A stretch of DNA of 64,000 nt from Sodaliphilus pleomorphus (GCF_009676955.1 NZ_CP045696.1:2308501-2372500); one strand, 5' to 3'. Counted from the first letter of the stretch, positions 52,362 through 60,904 are shown. Notes: generated by a model not told the origin, from the sequence alone. Translations and numbers: made by a program.

Positions 52362-53150
52362 TCAAGAGCTGTGGCTGCTGCCCGAAGCGGTGCTTGCCGT
52401 CTTTCTTGTGAACTTGTGTTTCCTGTCGAAGGTACTGCTCCACTTGAGCTTGATCACGCCAAACATGGCCTCGCCAAAGATGCTGCTGTTCATCTTGCTG
52501 GTGCCCAGCACGCGGTTGACAAACACGATGGGCACCTCTACAATCTTGAAGCCCATCTTGTAGGCGGTGTATTTCATCTCGATTTGGAAGGCATAGCCTT
52601 TAAACTCTATCTTGTCGAGGTCAATGCTCTCCAGCACCTGTCGCCGGTAGCACACAAAGCCGGCTGTGGTGTCGTGCACGTGCATGCCGGTGATGATGCG
52701 CACATACTTTGAGGCAAAGTAGCTCATGAGTATGCGCCCCATGGGCCAGTTCACTACGTTCACACCGTTGATGTAGCGCGAGCCCACAGCCACGTCGGCC
52801 CCGCCTGTGGCGCAAGCTGCCTGCAGTGGTATCAAGTCTTGAGGGCGGTGAGAGAAATCGGCGTCCATCTCGATGATGTACTGGTAGTCGTGCTCAAGTG
52901 CCCACTTGAACCCTGCAATGTAGGCTGTGCCCAGCCCCAACTTGCCGGTGCGCTTGATGATGTGCAGGCGGTCGGGAAATTCAGTCTTAATCAAGTCGTC
53001 GACTATGGCCCCCGTGCCATCGGGGCTGTTGTCGTCGATGACCAGGGCGTCAAATTGGTGCTCTTTCATCCCCAGCACCACATGCAGGATGCTGGCGATG
53101 TTCTCCTTTTCATTATAGGTGGGAATGATGATTAAGCTGTCTGATTCCAT
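52362..53150 (-). CDS. Polyprenol-phosphate mannosyltransferase-like GT2 enzyme
   Basis: A 262-residue family 2 glycosyltransferase of the dolichol/polyprenol-phosphate-mannose synthase type: IIIPTYNEKENIA, VIDDNSPDGTG, IIEMDADFSHRPQDL (DXD metal motif MDADF) and GSRYINGV. It lacks the C-terminal membrane helices of longer homologues. It probably makes a lipid-linked sugar for envelope glycosylation. A -7 element TATTTTTG lies at 53203-53196. Confidence 0.88.
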   Translation of the reverse strand: MESDSLIIIPTYNEKENIASILHVVLGMKEHQFDALVIDDNSPDGTGAIVDDLIKTEFPDRLHIIKRTGKLGLGTAYIAGFKWALEHDYQYIIEMDADFSHRPQDLIPLQAACATGGADVAVGSRYINGVNVVNWPMGRILMSYFASKYVRIITGMHVHDTTAGFVCYRRQVLESIDLDKIEFKGYAFQIEMKYTAYKMGFKIVEVPIVFVNRVLGTSKMNSSIFGEAMFGVIKLKWSSTFDRKHKFTRKTASTASGSSHSS

Positions 53151-53316
53151 TGATTTCTATAGAAATGTTGGGCTGCAAGTGCCGTTTTTGTTTCACAAAA
53201 ATAGTAATAATTTTCCCAAAGCGGGAAAATCATCGCGCTTTTTTCTGTTAATTCGTCTTTATTGCAGCGTTTCTTGCAACAGGGCTTTTCATGGAGCCCG
53301 CTCTCTATAGGCCTGC

Positions 53317-55332
53317 TTAGTAGTACATCTCGGTCTCGGGCACCGAGGTCACGCCCGGGGTGTTGCCTTGGGCAATCTCCTTGTCGATTTTCTCATACAC
53401 CGAGTTCATGCTCTTGAACTCGGGCACAAATTCCTTCATGGCCATGATCATGTCGTGGGTGTTGCCCTGGCTGGCATAGCCTATGATGTTCTGTATGTTG
53501 TTGAGCACTGTCTTGAAGTCGTAGGTGCGCACCTTGGCTATCATGATTTTCTCGTTGTCGGTCTTGATGGTCTTCTCCTTGTCGTTGAGCAGCTCCTCAT
53601 AGAGTTTCTCGCCAGGGCGCAGGCCTATCTCCTCGATTTTGATGTCGATGCCTGGCTTGAGCCCTGCCAGCGAGATCATGCGGGTGGCCAGGTCATATAT
53701 CTTCACCGGTTTGCCCATGTCGAAGATGTAGATTTCTCCGCCGTGGCCCATGCAGCCGGCGTCGAGCACGAGCGAGCAGGCCTCGGGTATGGTCATGAAG
53801 TAGCGTATGATGTGCTTGTCGGTCACCGTCACAGGCCCGCCCTCGGCAATCTGCTTGCGGAAGAGCGGTATCACCGAGCCATTGGAGCCGAGCACGTTGC
53901 CAAAGCGGGTGGTGATGAACTGGGTGTTCTTGCCCTGGTGCTGGGCGCTGAAAAACAGCGACTGGGTGTAGATCTCGGCCAGACGCTTGGTGCAGCCCAT
54001 CACGTTGCTGGGATTCACAGCCTTGTCGGTCGAGATCATCACAAACTTGTAGACGCCGTATTTCAATGCCAGGTCGGCAATGTTGCGTGTGCCCATCACG
54101 TTGGTGAGCACTGCCTCGGTGGGGTTCTTCTCCATCATGGGCACGTGCTTGTAGGCAGCAGCGTGGAACACATATTTCGGGCGATAGCTTGCAAAGGCTC
54201 GCTCCATGCGGTCGCGGTTCTGGATGTCACCCATGTAGAGCACGATGTCGATATCGGGAAACTTCTGCTTCATCTCGAGGGCCATGTCGTGCATCGGGGT
54301 TTCGGCCTGGTCTACGAGCACGATTTTGCTGGCTTTGTAGGCGGCCACCTGGCGCACAATCTCGCTGCCTATCGAGCCGCAGGCGCCGGTGATGAGCACA
54401 CACGAGCCCTTGATGTGATTGCGCACGAGCATGTTGTTGAGCACGATGGGGTCGCGTCCCAGCAGATCCTCGATTTGCACTTCTTTCACGTGGGTCGATA
54501 TGTTGTCGTTGTGGCTGTCGTCATCGCCGTCGGGCTCAAACTCTTGCACTTTGTTGATGAGCAGCAGCCGTATGTTGTTGTTGATGAATTGGTCGGCAAA
54601 GCCGTTGCGCATGAGCTCGACGTGGTCGGAACCGAAGATGAGGGCATAGATGCCGTTGCCCACAAAGATGTTGGCCACCGTTTCGGGGTCGTATTGATAC
54701 ACTTCAAAGCCGTTGATCGTGTGCTTGCCTTGCTTGTTGTTGCCCGTGCTCAGCAGACCCACAGGGCGGAACTTGCCTCCTATCTCGTTTTTGAGCGCGT
54801 TGGCCAGTATCAAGCTGTTGAGCGAGGTGCCCAGCACCAGCACTGGCTTGCGCCCGAACTCAGAGTGCATCATCATGCTGTAGAGCTGCTTGACCACGAG
54901 ACGCTCCATCACCAGGAAAGCAAACGAGATGACACCGGTCACAATGATGGTCCAGAAACGCATGAGCTCGTTGTGACTTGGCGTCACGAGTATCGACACG
55001 ATGTTGATAACCAGCAAGATGACGGTGGCGATGAGGGTGACCAGAAACTGGCGATACAGGTCCTCGATGGCCGACAGCCTGATGATGTGGGTGTAGCTGC
55101 GCGACAGGTAGGTGACCAGGAAGTAGACCAGCAACATGATGCCCATGTTGCCGAAGAAAACGAGCGGATGCCCCACGCTGGTACCCGTGATCACATCGGG
55201 AAGGGATACAAGGGTATAGGACGATGCTACAATGATCAGGTCGGCAAGGAGAATGAGCCACCTGGGGGCCGTCTTGAGCCTGGCTGCCCGCATCCACTTG
55301 GTGTATAATACTTTGTTAAACAATGCGCTCAC
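53317..55332 (-). CDS. CapD/WbpM-type nucleotide-sugar epimerase/dehydratase
   Basis: A 671-residue membrane-bound SDR enzyme. Four or so N-terminal membrane helices (about 25-155), a CoA-binding-like Rossmann domain (about 170-280) and the catalytic SDR domain with GACGSIGSEIVRQVAAYKASKIVLVDQ, AAYKHVPMMEKNP and MISTDKAVNPSNVMG, the modified dehydratase motif of the WbpM/PglF group. It likely makes a UDP-sugar intermediate for capsule, O-antigen or glycoprotein assembly. Promoter at 55432-55462. Confidence 0.9.
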   Translation of the reverse strand: MSALFNKVLYTKWMRAARLKTAPRWLILLADLIIVASSYTLVSLPDVITGTSVGHPLVFFGNMGIMLLVYFLVTYLSRSYTHIIRLSAIEDLYRQFLVTLIATVILLVINIVSILVTPSHNELMRFWTIIVTGVISFAFLVMERLVVKQLYSMMMHSEFGRKPVLVLGTSLNSLILANALKNEIGGKFRPVGLLSTGNNKQGKHTINGFEVYQYDPETVANIFVGNGIYALIFGSDHVELMRNGFADQFINNNIRLLLINKVQEFEPDGDDDSHNDNISTHVKEVQIEDLLGRDPIVLNNMLVRNHIKGSCVLITGACGSIGSEIVRQVAAYKASKIVLVDQAETPMHDMALEMKQKFPDIDIVLYMGDIQNRDRMERAFASYRPKYVFHAAAYKHVPMMEKNPTEAVLTNVMGTRNIADLALKYGVYKFVMISTDKAVNPSNVMGCTKRLAEIYTQSLFFSAQHQGKNTQFITTRFGNVLGSNGSVIPLFRKQIAEGGPVTVTDKHIIRYFMTIPEACSLVLDAGCMGHGGEIYIFDMGKPVKIYDLATRMISLAGLKPGIDIKIEEIGLRPGEKLYEELLNDKEKTIKTDNEKIMIAKVRTYDFKTVLNNIQNIIGYASQGNTHDMIMAMKEFVPEFKSMNSVYEKIDKEIAQGNTPGVTSVPETEMYY

Positions 55333-55677
55333 AACGATATGGTTATTTAAATACTATTTTTTCGTTACGTCGTTTCTATATTGACTGCGATGCCTGTGCA
55401 TTGAAAAATGGGGGGCATCGATATTGGACTGCAAAGTTATCGCTTTTCTTTGAAATCTCAAACGCGCAGCTGGTTTATTTTTTTAGCCGCCACGCCATTG
55501 CTTTGTTTCTGATGAAGTGGTGATTATTAGGTTATTTTTGGTCAATTAGTGGTATTTAATGAAAAAAAATTACATTATTCGAAATTTGTTTCCTAATTTT
55601 GCTGCATTATTTTTTTTGCTTATTGCGCAGTCATATTGCGACAACTGGAGTTTGTCGCGATGAAAATGCAAATTTAA
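55333..55677. other. Intergenic region between divergent genes
   Basis: Besides the CapD-type gene's promoter, the plus strand has a -7-like TAATTTTG at 55594-55601 (weak -33) that may serve the PCMD gene, and an imperfect hairpin around GCGACAA/TTTGTCGC near 55639-55659. The rest is A+T-rich without recognisable genes. Confidence 0.4.
55432..55462 (-). promoter_or_regulatory. Promoter of the CapD/WbpM-type gene
   Basis: Minus-strand TTTG (55462-55459), 19 bases, TAACTTTG (55439-55432): a perfect match to the Bacteroidota consensus. The 5' leader would be about 90 nt. Confidence 0.75.
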
Positions 55678-56829
55678 ATGAGATATTCTATGAAGGGAAA
55701 GTCCCTTGCTTTAACATTGGGTGTGTGCAGCCTGTTGCTGCTGTCTTCGTGCATAAAAGACGAGCCGCTCAACGCCGAGTGCGACATTGAGCAGGTGGTG
55801 ATACACTGTCCCGATGCCTCGACGGTGTTCTACAGCCTGGCCGACACAAGCCAGACGGTGCTCTACACCGACAGCACCATCGTCTTCAATGTGCGCCGCA
55901 ACGCCGACTTGAAACAGGTTACGCCCGAGTTCAAGGTCACGCCAGGCGCCACTGTCGAGTCCTTGGGCGGGACGCCCGACTTTGAGACCGACAGCCTGGC
56001 CCGCTACCGCGTCACCTCGCAAGACGGCAACTGGCACCGCTACTACACGCTGCGCTTCAACCGCGTGGCGCGCACTGTGAGCGACACGGTGTGCTTCGAC
56101 TTTGAGAACTATGAGCTCGAGGCCAAGTCGCGCAAGTACTATGTGTGGCACAACGTGCTGGGTCTGGACTGGGCTTGCGGCAACGGCGGCTTCAAGTTGA
56201 GCATGCCCAGTGCCCGCCCCGAGGCCTATCCCACGGTGCCCGTGCCCGATGGCTACGACGGTGCCGCGGTCAAGCTCACCACGCTCAGCACCGGGGCTTT
56301 CGGTGCCATGGCTGGCAAGCGCATTGCCGCCGGCAACCTGTTTTTGGGCACTTTCGACGTGGAGAATGCCCTCAAAGATGCCTTGTCGGCCACCCGCTTC
56401 GGCGTGCCGTTCGACAAGAAGCCCGTCAAGGTCACAGGCTACTACAAGTACACTCCCGGGCCCACTTTTCAAGACAAGTCGGGGGGCGCGATTGCTGGCC
56501 GTGTCGACAGTGCATCGGTCTATGCGGTGTTCTATCTCAACCACGATGCCAGCGGCAAGGCCGTGATGCTCAATGGTGCCAATGTGACCTCGAGCAGCAG
56601 CATTGTGGGCTTTGCCCGCCTCAACCCGGTGACGCCCACCAGCGAGTGGACCTATTTTGAGATGGTTTTCAAGTTTAACAAAGATATCGACTACCAGCTG
56701 CTCGACAACATGGGCTACAACCTCACCATTGTGTTCTCGTCGAGTGTGCTTGGCGACCAGTTTATGGGCGCAATAGGCAGCGAGCTGCAGGTCGACAAGG
56801 TGAGATTAATCTGTACTAAAGAGGAATGA
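55678..56829 (+). CDS. PCMD-domain lipoprotein
   Basis: A 383-residue lipoprotein (lipobox LLSSC near 25). An Ig-like region (about 35-130: VIHCPDASTVFYS, VNVRR-like strands, ending TLRFNRV) precedes a C-terminal PCMD (putative carbohydrate metabolism) domain: GLDWACGNGGFKLS, YDGAAVKLTTL, RIAAGNLFLGTFD, TRFGVPFDKKPVKVTGYYKYTPG. PCMD is a jelly-roll-like domain thought to bind glycans. First gene of a four-gene surface cluster; overlaps the next by 4 bp. An alternative ATG at 55690 gives a shorter n-region. Confidence 0.82.
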   Translation: MRYSMKGKSLALTLGVCSLLLLSSCIKDEPLNAECDIEQVVIHCPDASTVFYSLADTSQTVLYTDSTIVFNVRRNADLKQVTPEFKVTPGATVESLGGTPDFETDSLARYRVTSQDGNWHRYYTLRFNRVARTVSDTVCFDFENYELEAKSRKYYVWHNVLGLDWACGNGGFKLSMPSARPEAYPTVPVPDGYDGAAVKLTTLSTGAFGAMAGKRIAAGNLFLGTFDVENALKDALSATRFGVPFDKKPVKVTGYYKYTPGPTFQDKSGGAIAGRVDSASVYAVFYLNHDASGKAVMLNGANVTSSSSIVGFARLNPVTPTSEWTYFEMVFKFNKDIDYQLLDNMGYNLTIVFSSSVLGDQFMGAIGSELQVDKVRLICTKEE

Positions 56830-57599
56830 TGACAATGAAATCGGTTGTTTTAGCTATCCTGTTGTTGCTCGTCGCCTCGACGAGTGCACGGGGCGAGGAT
56901 TTCTTGCACCGCGGCATCTTGAAGGGCACCGAGTATTACGGCTTTGCAGGCTACGAGGTGGGTGGCAGTGCCCCCACGAGCATGCCGGCCTCCATTCGCG
57001 GTGTCAACAAGTTGAGCCTCACGCCCAACTTGATTGCCGGCTTCCAGATGGAGAAACCATTGACCGGCCGCATAGGCCTGCAACTGGGCTTGCAATTTGA
57101 AAACAAGGGCATGACGGTCGACTCCCGGGTCAAGAATTACCACGTGGCAGTGGAGCGCGGCGGTGAGACCCTCGAGGGCCAGTTTACTGGCAATGTCAAC
57201 GTGCACGCCACCGAGTGGATGTTTACCGTGCCCCTGATGGCTACCTACAAGGTGGGCAAGGTGCATCTCAAGGCAGGCCCCTATGTGAGCTACTTGACCA
57301 GCTGCGACTTCCACGGCTGGGCCTACAACGGCTACCTGCGCGAGGGCGACCCCACCGGGGCCAAGGTGCAGCTGGGCGAGACCGAGGCCGAGCGTGGCAA
57401 CTTTGACTTCTCCGACCACATGCGGCGCTGGCACGCTGGCCTGGGCCTGGGGGCCGACTGGCACATTTCCTATCACCTGGGTGCCTTCTTCAATTTGGCC
57501 TACACGTTCAACGGCATCTTCAAGAGCGACTTTACCACCGTCGAGGAGACGCTTCACCCCATCTACGGCCAGCTGGGCATTACCTACCGGTTGAGATAA
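56826..57599 (+). CDS. Outer-membrane beta-barrel protein
   Basis: A 257-residue exported protein (signal peptide LLLLVASTSARG) of the small outer-membrane barrel group (porin-family/PorT-like): alternating strands such as LIAGFQMEKPLTGRIGLQLGL, MFTVPLMATYKVGKVHLKAGPYVSYL and a terminal aromatic-rich strand YGQLGITYRLR. Possibly the membrane partner of the co-transcribed PCMD lipoprotein; no function can be assigned. 4-bp overlap with the PCMD gene. Confidence 0.8.
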   Translation: MMTMKSVVLAILLLLVASTSARGEDFLHRGILKGTEYYGFAGYEVGGSAPTSMPASIRGVNKLSLTPNLIAGFQMEKPLTGRIGLQLGLQFENKGMTVDSRVKNYHVAVERGGETLEGQFTGNVNVHATEWMFTVPLMATYKVGKVHLKAGPYVSYLTSCDFHGWAYNGYLREGDPTGAKVQLGETEAERGNFDFSDHMRRWHAGLGLGADWHISYHLGAFFNLAYTFNGIFKSDFTTVEETLHPIYGQLGITYRLR

Positions 57600-57614
57600 A
57601 ATTTAGATTACTAC

Positions 57615-57629
57615 ATATATATATATATA
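57615..57629 (+). repeat. AT dinucleotide tract before the calycin-like gene
   Basis: (AT)7A immediately upstream (about 15 bases) of the ATG at 57644, between it and the barrel gene. Such tracts can vary by slippage; no evidence for that here beyond its position in the translation-initiation region. Confidence 0.7.
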
Positions 57630-57643
57630 AAGTATTATCAAAG

Positions 57644-59224
57644 ATGAAAAAAAAGTTACTATCGCTTTTCGCTGTTGCCGTGTGCAGCCTCTCGGCTTTG
57701 GCCACCGACTACACTGGCACGCTCACCGTCACGGTCAACGGCTCGGCCTCGTCGCAGTCGGCTACAATCACTGTCGACGAGAATGCCGACAACACCTACA
57801 ATCTTGTTCTCAAGAATTTCGTCCTCAAGAGCGGCGACCAGACTGTTCCTGTGGGAAATATCCAGATCGACAGCCTGGCAGCCGTCACAACCAGTGGCGT
57901 GACCATGCTCTACGTCGACAGGTCGATAAAGATCTCTGCCGGCGACGACAGCTCGGTGTCGTCGTGGCTGGGTCCCATGCTGGGCGCAGTGCCCATCAAG
58001 ATGAGTGCCCGCTTCAACGCTTCCAATTTGATGGTGACCTCTATCGATATCGATATGAAGCAACTGCTGGGCCAGAGCATCGCTGTGCTTTTTGAGAACG
58101 TGGGCACACACTTCCAGATGCCCAACGGCGACTTTGAGACCTGGACCAGCGCCACCGCCGAGCCCCGCTACTGGCACAGCTTTGCGAGCGGTTCGGGCTC
58201 TTGGGCAGGTTTAGCCCCGGGTAAGATCGCCAGCAGCACCGATGTGCCCTCGGGCATTGGGTCGACCACGAGTGTCGTGGTCACGTCGGGTAAATTTTGG
58301 GGCGTCGTGGGCAACGGCACTTTCACCAATGGCCGCATCAATGCCGGCTCAACAACGGCGGCCAACACGGCCAACCATTCAGAGACCTACGGCCCCAATT
58401 CCACGACGGCTACCGACAAGAACGGCGACCTCTTTGTCACGCCCATGCATGCCGCCCCCGACTCGCTCACCCTCTGGCTCAAGTTCAGCCAGGCCGAGGC
58501 TCAGACTACCTACAAGTATGCCACAGTCAATTGCGTGCTCACCGACGGCACCTCCTATCAAGACCCTGAAGACAAGACCTATACCAACAAGGCTGCCGTG
58601 GCCAGCGACAGTAAAATCACTGTCACTGGCTGGAAGCACATGTCGCTGCCCTTCGACTACGATTCCTATGCCAGCAACAACGCCCAGGTCAAGGCTGTGC
58701 TGCTCACTATTTCTACCAATGCCACTCCCGGCAAGGGAAGCAGCGGCGACCAGGTGTGGGTCGACAATGTGAAGTTTGTGTACAATGCAGCCCTCTCCAG
58801 TCTCAAGTTTAAGGACACTCAGCTCGTGAGTTCGGCTGCCGACACAGCGACCCGGTTCACCATTGCCGACTACGAGGGCGACGCTCCGCAGGCTTCCGAC
58901 TTTGCAGTCACCGCGGTGGGCAAGAGCGCCGTGGTGGGCAAGCTCGTGCAGGCTACCGACAGTGGCTATGTGGCCACCGTCACAGTGGTCTCGGGCGACT
59001 TGATGACCGCCAAGACCTATGTGGTGAACTTTGTGAAAAAGGCTCCTGCCAAGGGCGATCTCAACCAGGATGGCACTGTCGATGTGGCCGATGTTACCTT
59101 GCTGGTCAACAAGCTGCTGGGCATTGCCGTGCTCGACGACTCGCAGTGCGACCTCAACCACGACGGCATCGTCGATGTGGCCGACGTCACCACTCTCGTC
59201 AATATTATCACTGCTGCTAAATAA
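57644..59224 (+). CDS. Secreted calycin-like/PCMD-type protein with two dockerin-like repeats
   Basis: A 526-residue secreted protein with signal peptide. Residues about 20-150 form a calycin-like (lipocalin-type) domain (DYTGTLTVTVNGS, VPVGNIQIDSL, SSWLGPMLGAVPIKMSARF). About 160-385 is a jelly-roll domain beginning NGDFETWTS and ending DQVWVDNVKFVYN, similar to PCMD; about 390-465 is Ig-like. The C-terminus (470-526) holds two dockerin-type calcium repeats, GDLNQDGTVDVADVTLLVN and CDLNHDGIVDVADVTTLVN. No T9SS tail. It may attach to or assemble with other surface proteins; partner unknown. Confidence 0.82.
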   Translation: MKKKLLSLFAVAVCSLSALATDYTGTLTVTVNGSASSQSATITVDENADNTYNLVLKNFVLKSGDQTVPVGNIQIDSLAAVTTSGVTMLYVDRSIKISAGDDSSVSSWLGPMLGAVPIKMSARFNASNLMVTSIDIDMKQLLGQSIAVLFENVGTHFQMPNGDFETWTSATAEPRYWHSFASGSGSWAGLAPGKIASSTDVPSGIGSTTSVVVTSGKFWGVVGNGTFTNGRINAGSTTAANTANHSETYGPNSTTATDKNGDLFVTPMHAAPDSLTLWLKFSQAEAQTTYKYATVNCVLTDGTSYQDPEDKTYTNKAAVASDSKITVTGWKHMSLPFDYDSYASNNAQVKAVLLTISTNATPGKGSSGDQVWVDNVKFVYNAALSSLKFKDTQLVSSAADTATRFTIADYEGDAPQASDFAVTAVGKSAVVGKLVQATDSGYVATVTVVSGDLMTAKTYVVNFVKKAPAKGDLNQDGTVDVADVTLLVNKLLGIAVLDDSQCDLNHDGIVDVADVTTLVNIITAAK

Positions 59225-59242
59225 TCAAAATACAATACTACA

Positions 59243-59785
59243 ATGAAGAAATTTCTAACTCTTGTCGCAGCCCTGTGCTGCGCTGTGGCCGCCATGGCCA
59301 CCGACTACGACGGCCTGCTCACCGTCGTGGTCAACAACGACACTACCCGGCAAGAGGCCAAAATCAGCCTCACCCAGAGTGCCAACGGCTACAAGTTCAG
59401 CCTCAACAATTTTATGCTCAAGGCTGGCGACCAGGTGCTGGGAGTGGGCAACATCGCCCTCGACTCGCTCACGGCAGCCCCGCAGTATGGCTACAAGACC
59501 ATTGCTGTGAAAAAGAGTGTGAACATCGCTGCAGGCACCGACCCGTCGGTCGAGACATGGGTGGGCCCCATGCTGGGCCCTGTGCCGCTCAACCTCACAG
59601 CCAACTTTGTCGACGATGCTCTCGACTTCAGCATCAGCATCTACATGGCCGCCCTTGAGCAGAACGTGAACGTGCACTTCTTCGGCACCGCTCCTGTTGC
59701 TGCCAGCGGCGACCTCAACGGCGACGGCGTGACCAATGTGACCGACGTCACTACACTGGTTCAGATGATCCTGAACGCCAAGTAG
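59243..59785 (+). CDS. Small secreted calycin-like protein with one dockerin-like repeat
   Basis: A 180-residue protein that is a shortened paralogue of the preceding gene: same signal peptide and calycin-like domain (DYDGLLTVVVNN, KAGDQVLGVGNIALDSL, VETWVGPMLGPVPLNLTANF), but no jelly-roll or Ig-like domain, and only one dockerin-type repeat (GDLNGDGVTNVTDVTTLVQ) at residues about 155-177. Starts 18 bp after the previous stop. Probably a tandem duplication with loss of the middle. Confidence 0.82.
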   Translation: MKKFLTLVAALCCAVAAMATDYDGLLTVVVNNDTTRQEAKISLTQSANGYKFSLNNFMLKAGDQVLGVGNIALDSLTAAPQYGYKTIAVKKSVNIAAGTDPSVETWVGPMLGPVPLNLTANFVDDALDFSISIYMAALEQNVNVHFFGTAPVAASGDLNGDGVTNVTDVTTLVQMILNAK

Positions 59786-59824
59786 CGCGCCGCGTTCCCC
59801 CACGTCAGTCCAACGGCATTTTCC

Positions 59825-59859
59825 AGGCCGGCGAAAGCCCTCATTGCTTTCGCCGGCCT
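59825..59859 (+). terminator. Terminator of the PCMD-calycin cluster
   Basis: A perfect 14-bp stem, AGGCCGGCGAAAGC (59825-59838) with 59846-59859, loop of 7. Followed by TGCTGTTTG, a weak T tract. Confidence 0.65.
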
Positions 59860-59875
59860 TGCTGTTTGCCCTGGG

Positions 59876-59924
59876 GTGGACAATCTGTCCACAGCCTGGA
59901 TAAATTTTGTCCACTTTTGTCCAC
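59876..59924. promoter_or_regulatory. Phased TGTCCAC cluster upstream of hsp20
   Basis: The heptamer TGTCCAC occurs at 59886, 59908 and 59918, plus its complement GTGGACA at 59876-59882. Centre-to-centre distances are 10, 22 and 10 bp, all close to whole helical turns. The first pair forms a 17-bp inverted repeat with ATC between arms. Looks like a regulatory-protein binding array or structured leader about 170-220 bp before the hsp20 ATG. The region of about 300 bp otherwise holds only the terminator and no gene. Confidence 0.5.
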
Positions 59925-60093
59925 TGTTTTGCCTGCAGGCGGCGCTGGCACGCGCTTTGCACAGTCTACAAGTGAACTTCGCAACGAGGCTCAAGGCCAA
60001 GGCGCCAGCTCCGCAGGCGGCCAGGCGGCGAGACGAGAAGCGAGATTCACACATTATATTGTTGAACTTTTTAAAGAATAGGAGATATAAATT

Positions 60094-60549
60094 ATGTTAC
60101 TGGCTCGTAGAAATTCAGATTGGTTACCCGATGTTTTCAATGACTTCTTTGATACCGACTTTATGCCGCGTGTGAGTGCTACAGCTCCTGCAATCAATGT
60201 GATTGAAAAAGACAACGAATATGATGTCGAGCTTGCAGCTCCTGGCATGACTAAAGACGATTTCAAAGTGAGCGTTGATGCCGACAATAATTTGGTTGTC
60301 GACCTTGAGAAGAAGACCGAAAAGAAAGAGGACAACAACGATGAGAAGAAAGAGGGCAAGAAGAACGAAGGCCGCTACCTGCGTCGCGAGTTCTGCTACA
60401 CTCAGTTCCATCAGAGCTTGATCCTGCCCGACGATGTTGAGACCGACAAGATAAGTGCCAACGTCAACAACGGCGTCTTGAAGGTGGTTCTTCCCAAAAA
60501 GACGGCTCAAGAAATGAAAAAGAATAACAAAGTAATCAAGATTCACTAA
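60094..60549 (+). CDS. Small heat-shock protein, Hsp20/alpha-crystallin family
   Basis: A 151-residue ATP-independent chaperone that holds unfolding proteins. N-terminus (DWLPDVFNDFF), alpha-crystallin domain from INVIEKDNEYDVELAAPGMTKDDFKV to ANVNNGVLKVVLPKK (GVLKVVLPK is the signature) and a lysine-rich tail; a highly charged insert (KKTEKKEDNNDEKKEGKKNEGR) sits in the middle. The codon use is less G+C-biased than its neighbours. Followed by an intrinsic terminator. Confidence 0.94.
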   Translation: MLLARRNSDWLPDVFNDFFDTDFMPRVSATAPAINVIEKDNEYDVELAAPGMTKDDFKVSVDADNNLVVDLEKKTEKKEDNNDEKKEGKKNEGRYLRREFCYTQFHQSLILPDDVETDKISANVNNGVLKVVLPKKTAQEMKKNNKVIKIH

Positions 60550-60670
60550 GGTTTTCATGCTTGAGACTGCATTTCGACCCTCGGCCGATCACATTTATTT
60601 TCACTTCTCGATTGTGCGAGGCACATGCAGTTGAAGGTTTTGGTTAGGAATTTGGATTATTCAGGTTATA

Positions 60671-60715
60671 GAAAGCCAGCGACTCCCCAACGAGCCACTG
60701 GCTTTCTTTTTTTTG
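60671..60715 (+). terminator. Terminator of hsp20
   Basis: 9-bp perfect stem GAAAGCCAG (60671-60679) with CTGGCTTTC (60698-60706), then a T-rich tract TTTTTTTTG. Confidence 0.88.
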
Positions 60716-60829
60716 TTTTTGGGGTTTCTCTGGTTTTGGCGGGTAAAAATTTTTCAATTTTTTTCTTTCGGTGGCACAGCGAGTTATGTGCTGTGTGTGA
60801 AAAAATGATGAAAAAAAGTGCGGCATAAA

Positions 60830-60860
60830 TTTGCCAGTTCAGAAAATTGGCGTAACTTTG
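60830..60860 (+). promoter_or_regulatory. rRNA operon promoter
   Basis: TTTG (60830-60833), 19 bases, TAACTTTG (60853-60860): perfect consensus match in a region with A- and T-rich upstream stretches that may act as UP-type elements. Leader to 16S is about 255 nt. Confidence 0.8.
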
Positions 60861-60904
60861 CACTCGCTTTCCGGAAATAACGCCGGTGAGCACAAAAGAA
60901 AAGA

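Noticed and set aside
59876..59924. TGTCCAC sites as DnaA boxes marking an origin
   Set aside because: DnaA boxes are TTATCCACA; these have G in place of A and no dnaA, dnaN or A+T-rich unwinding region is nearby.
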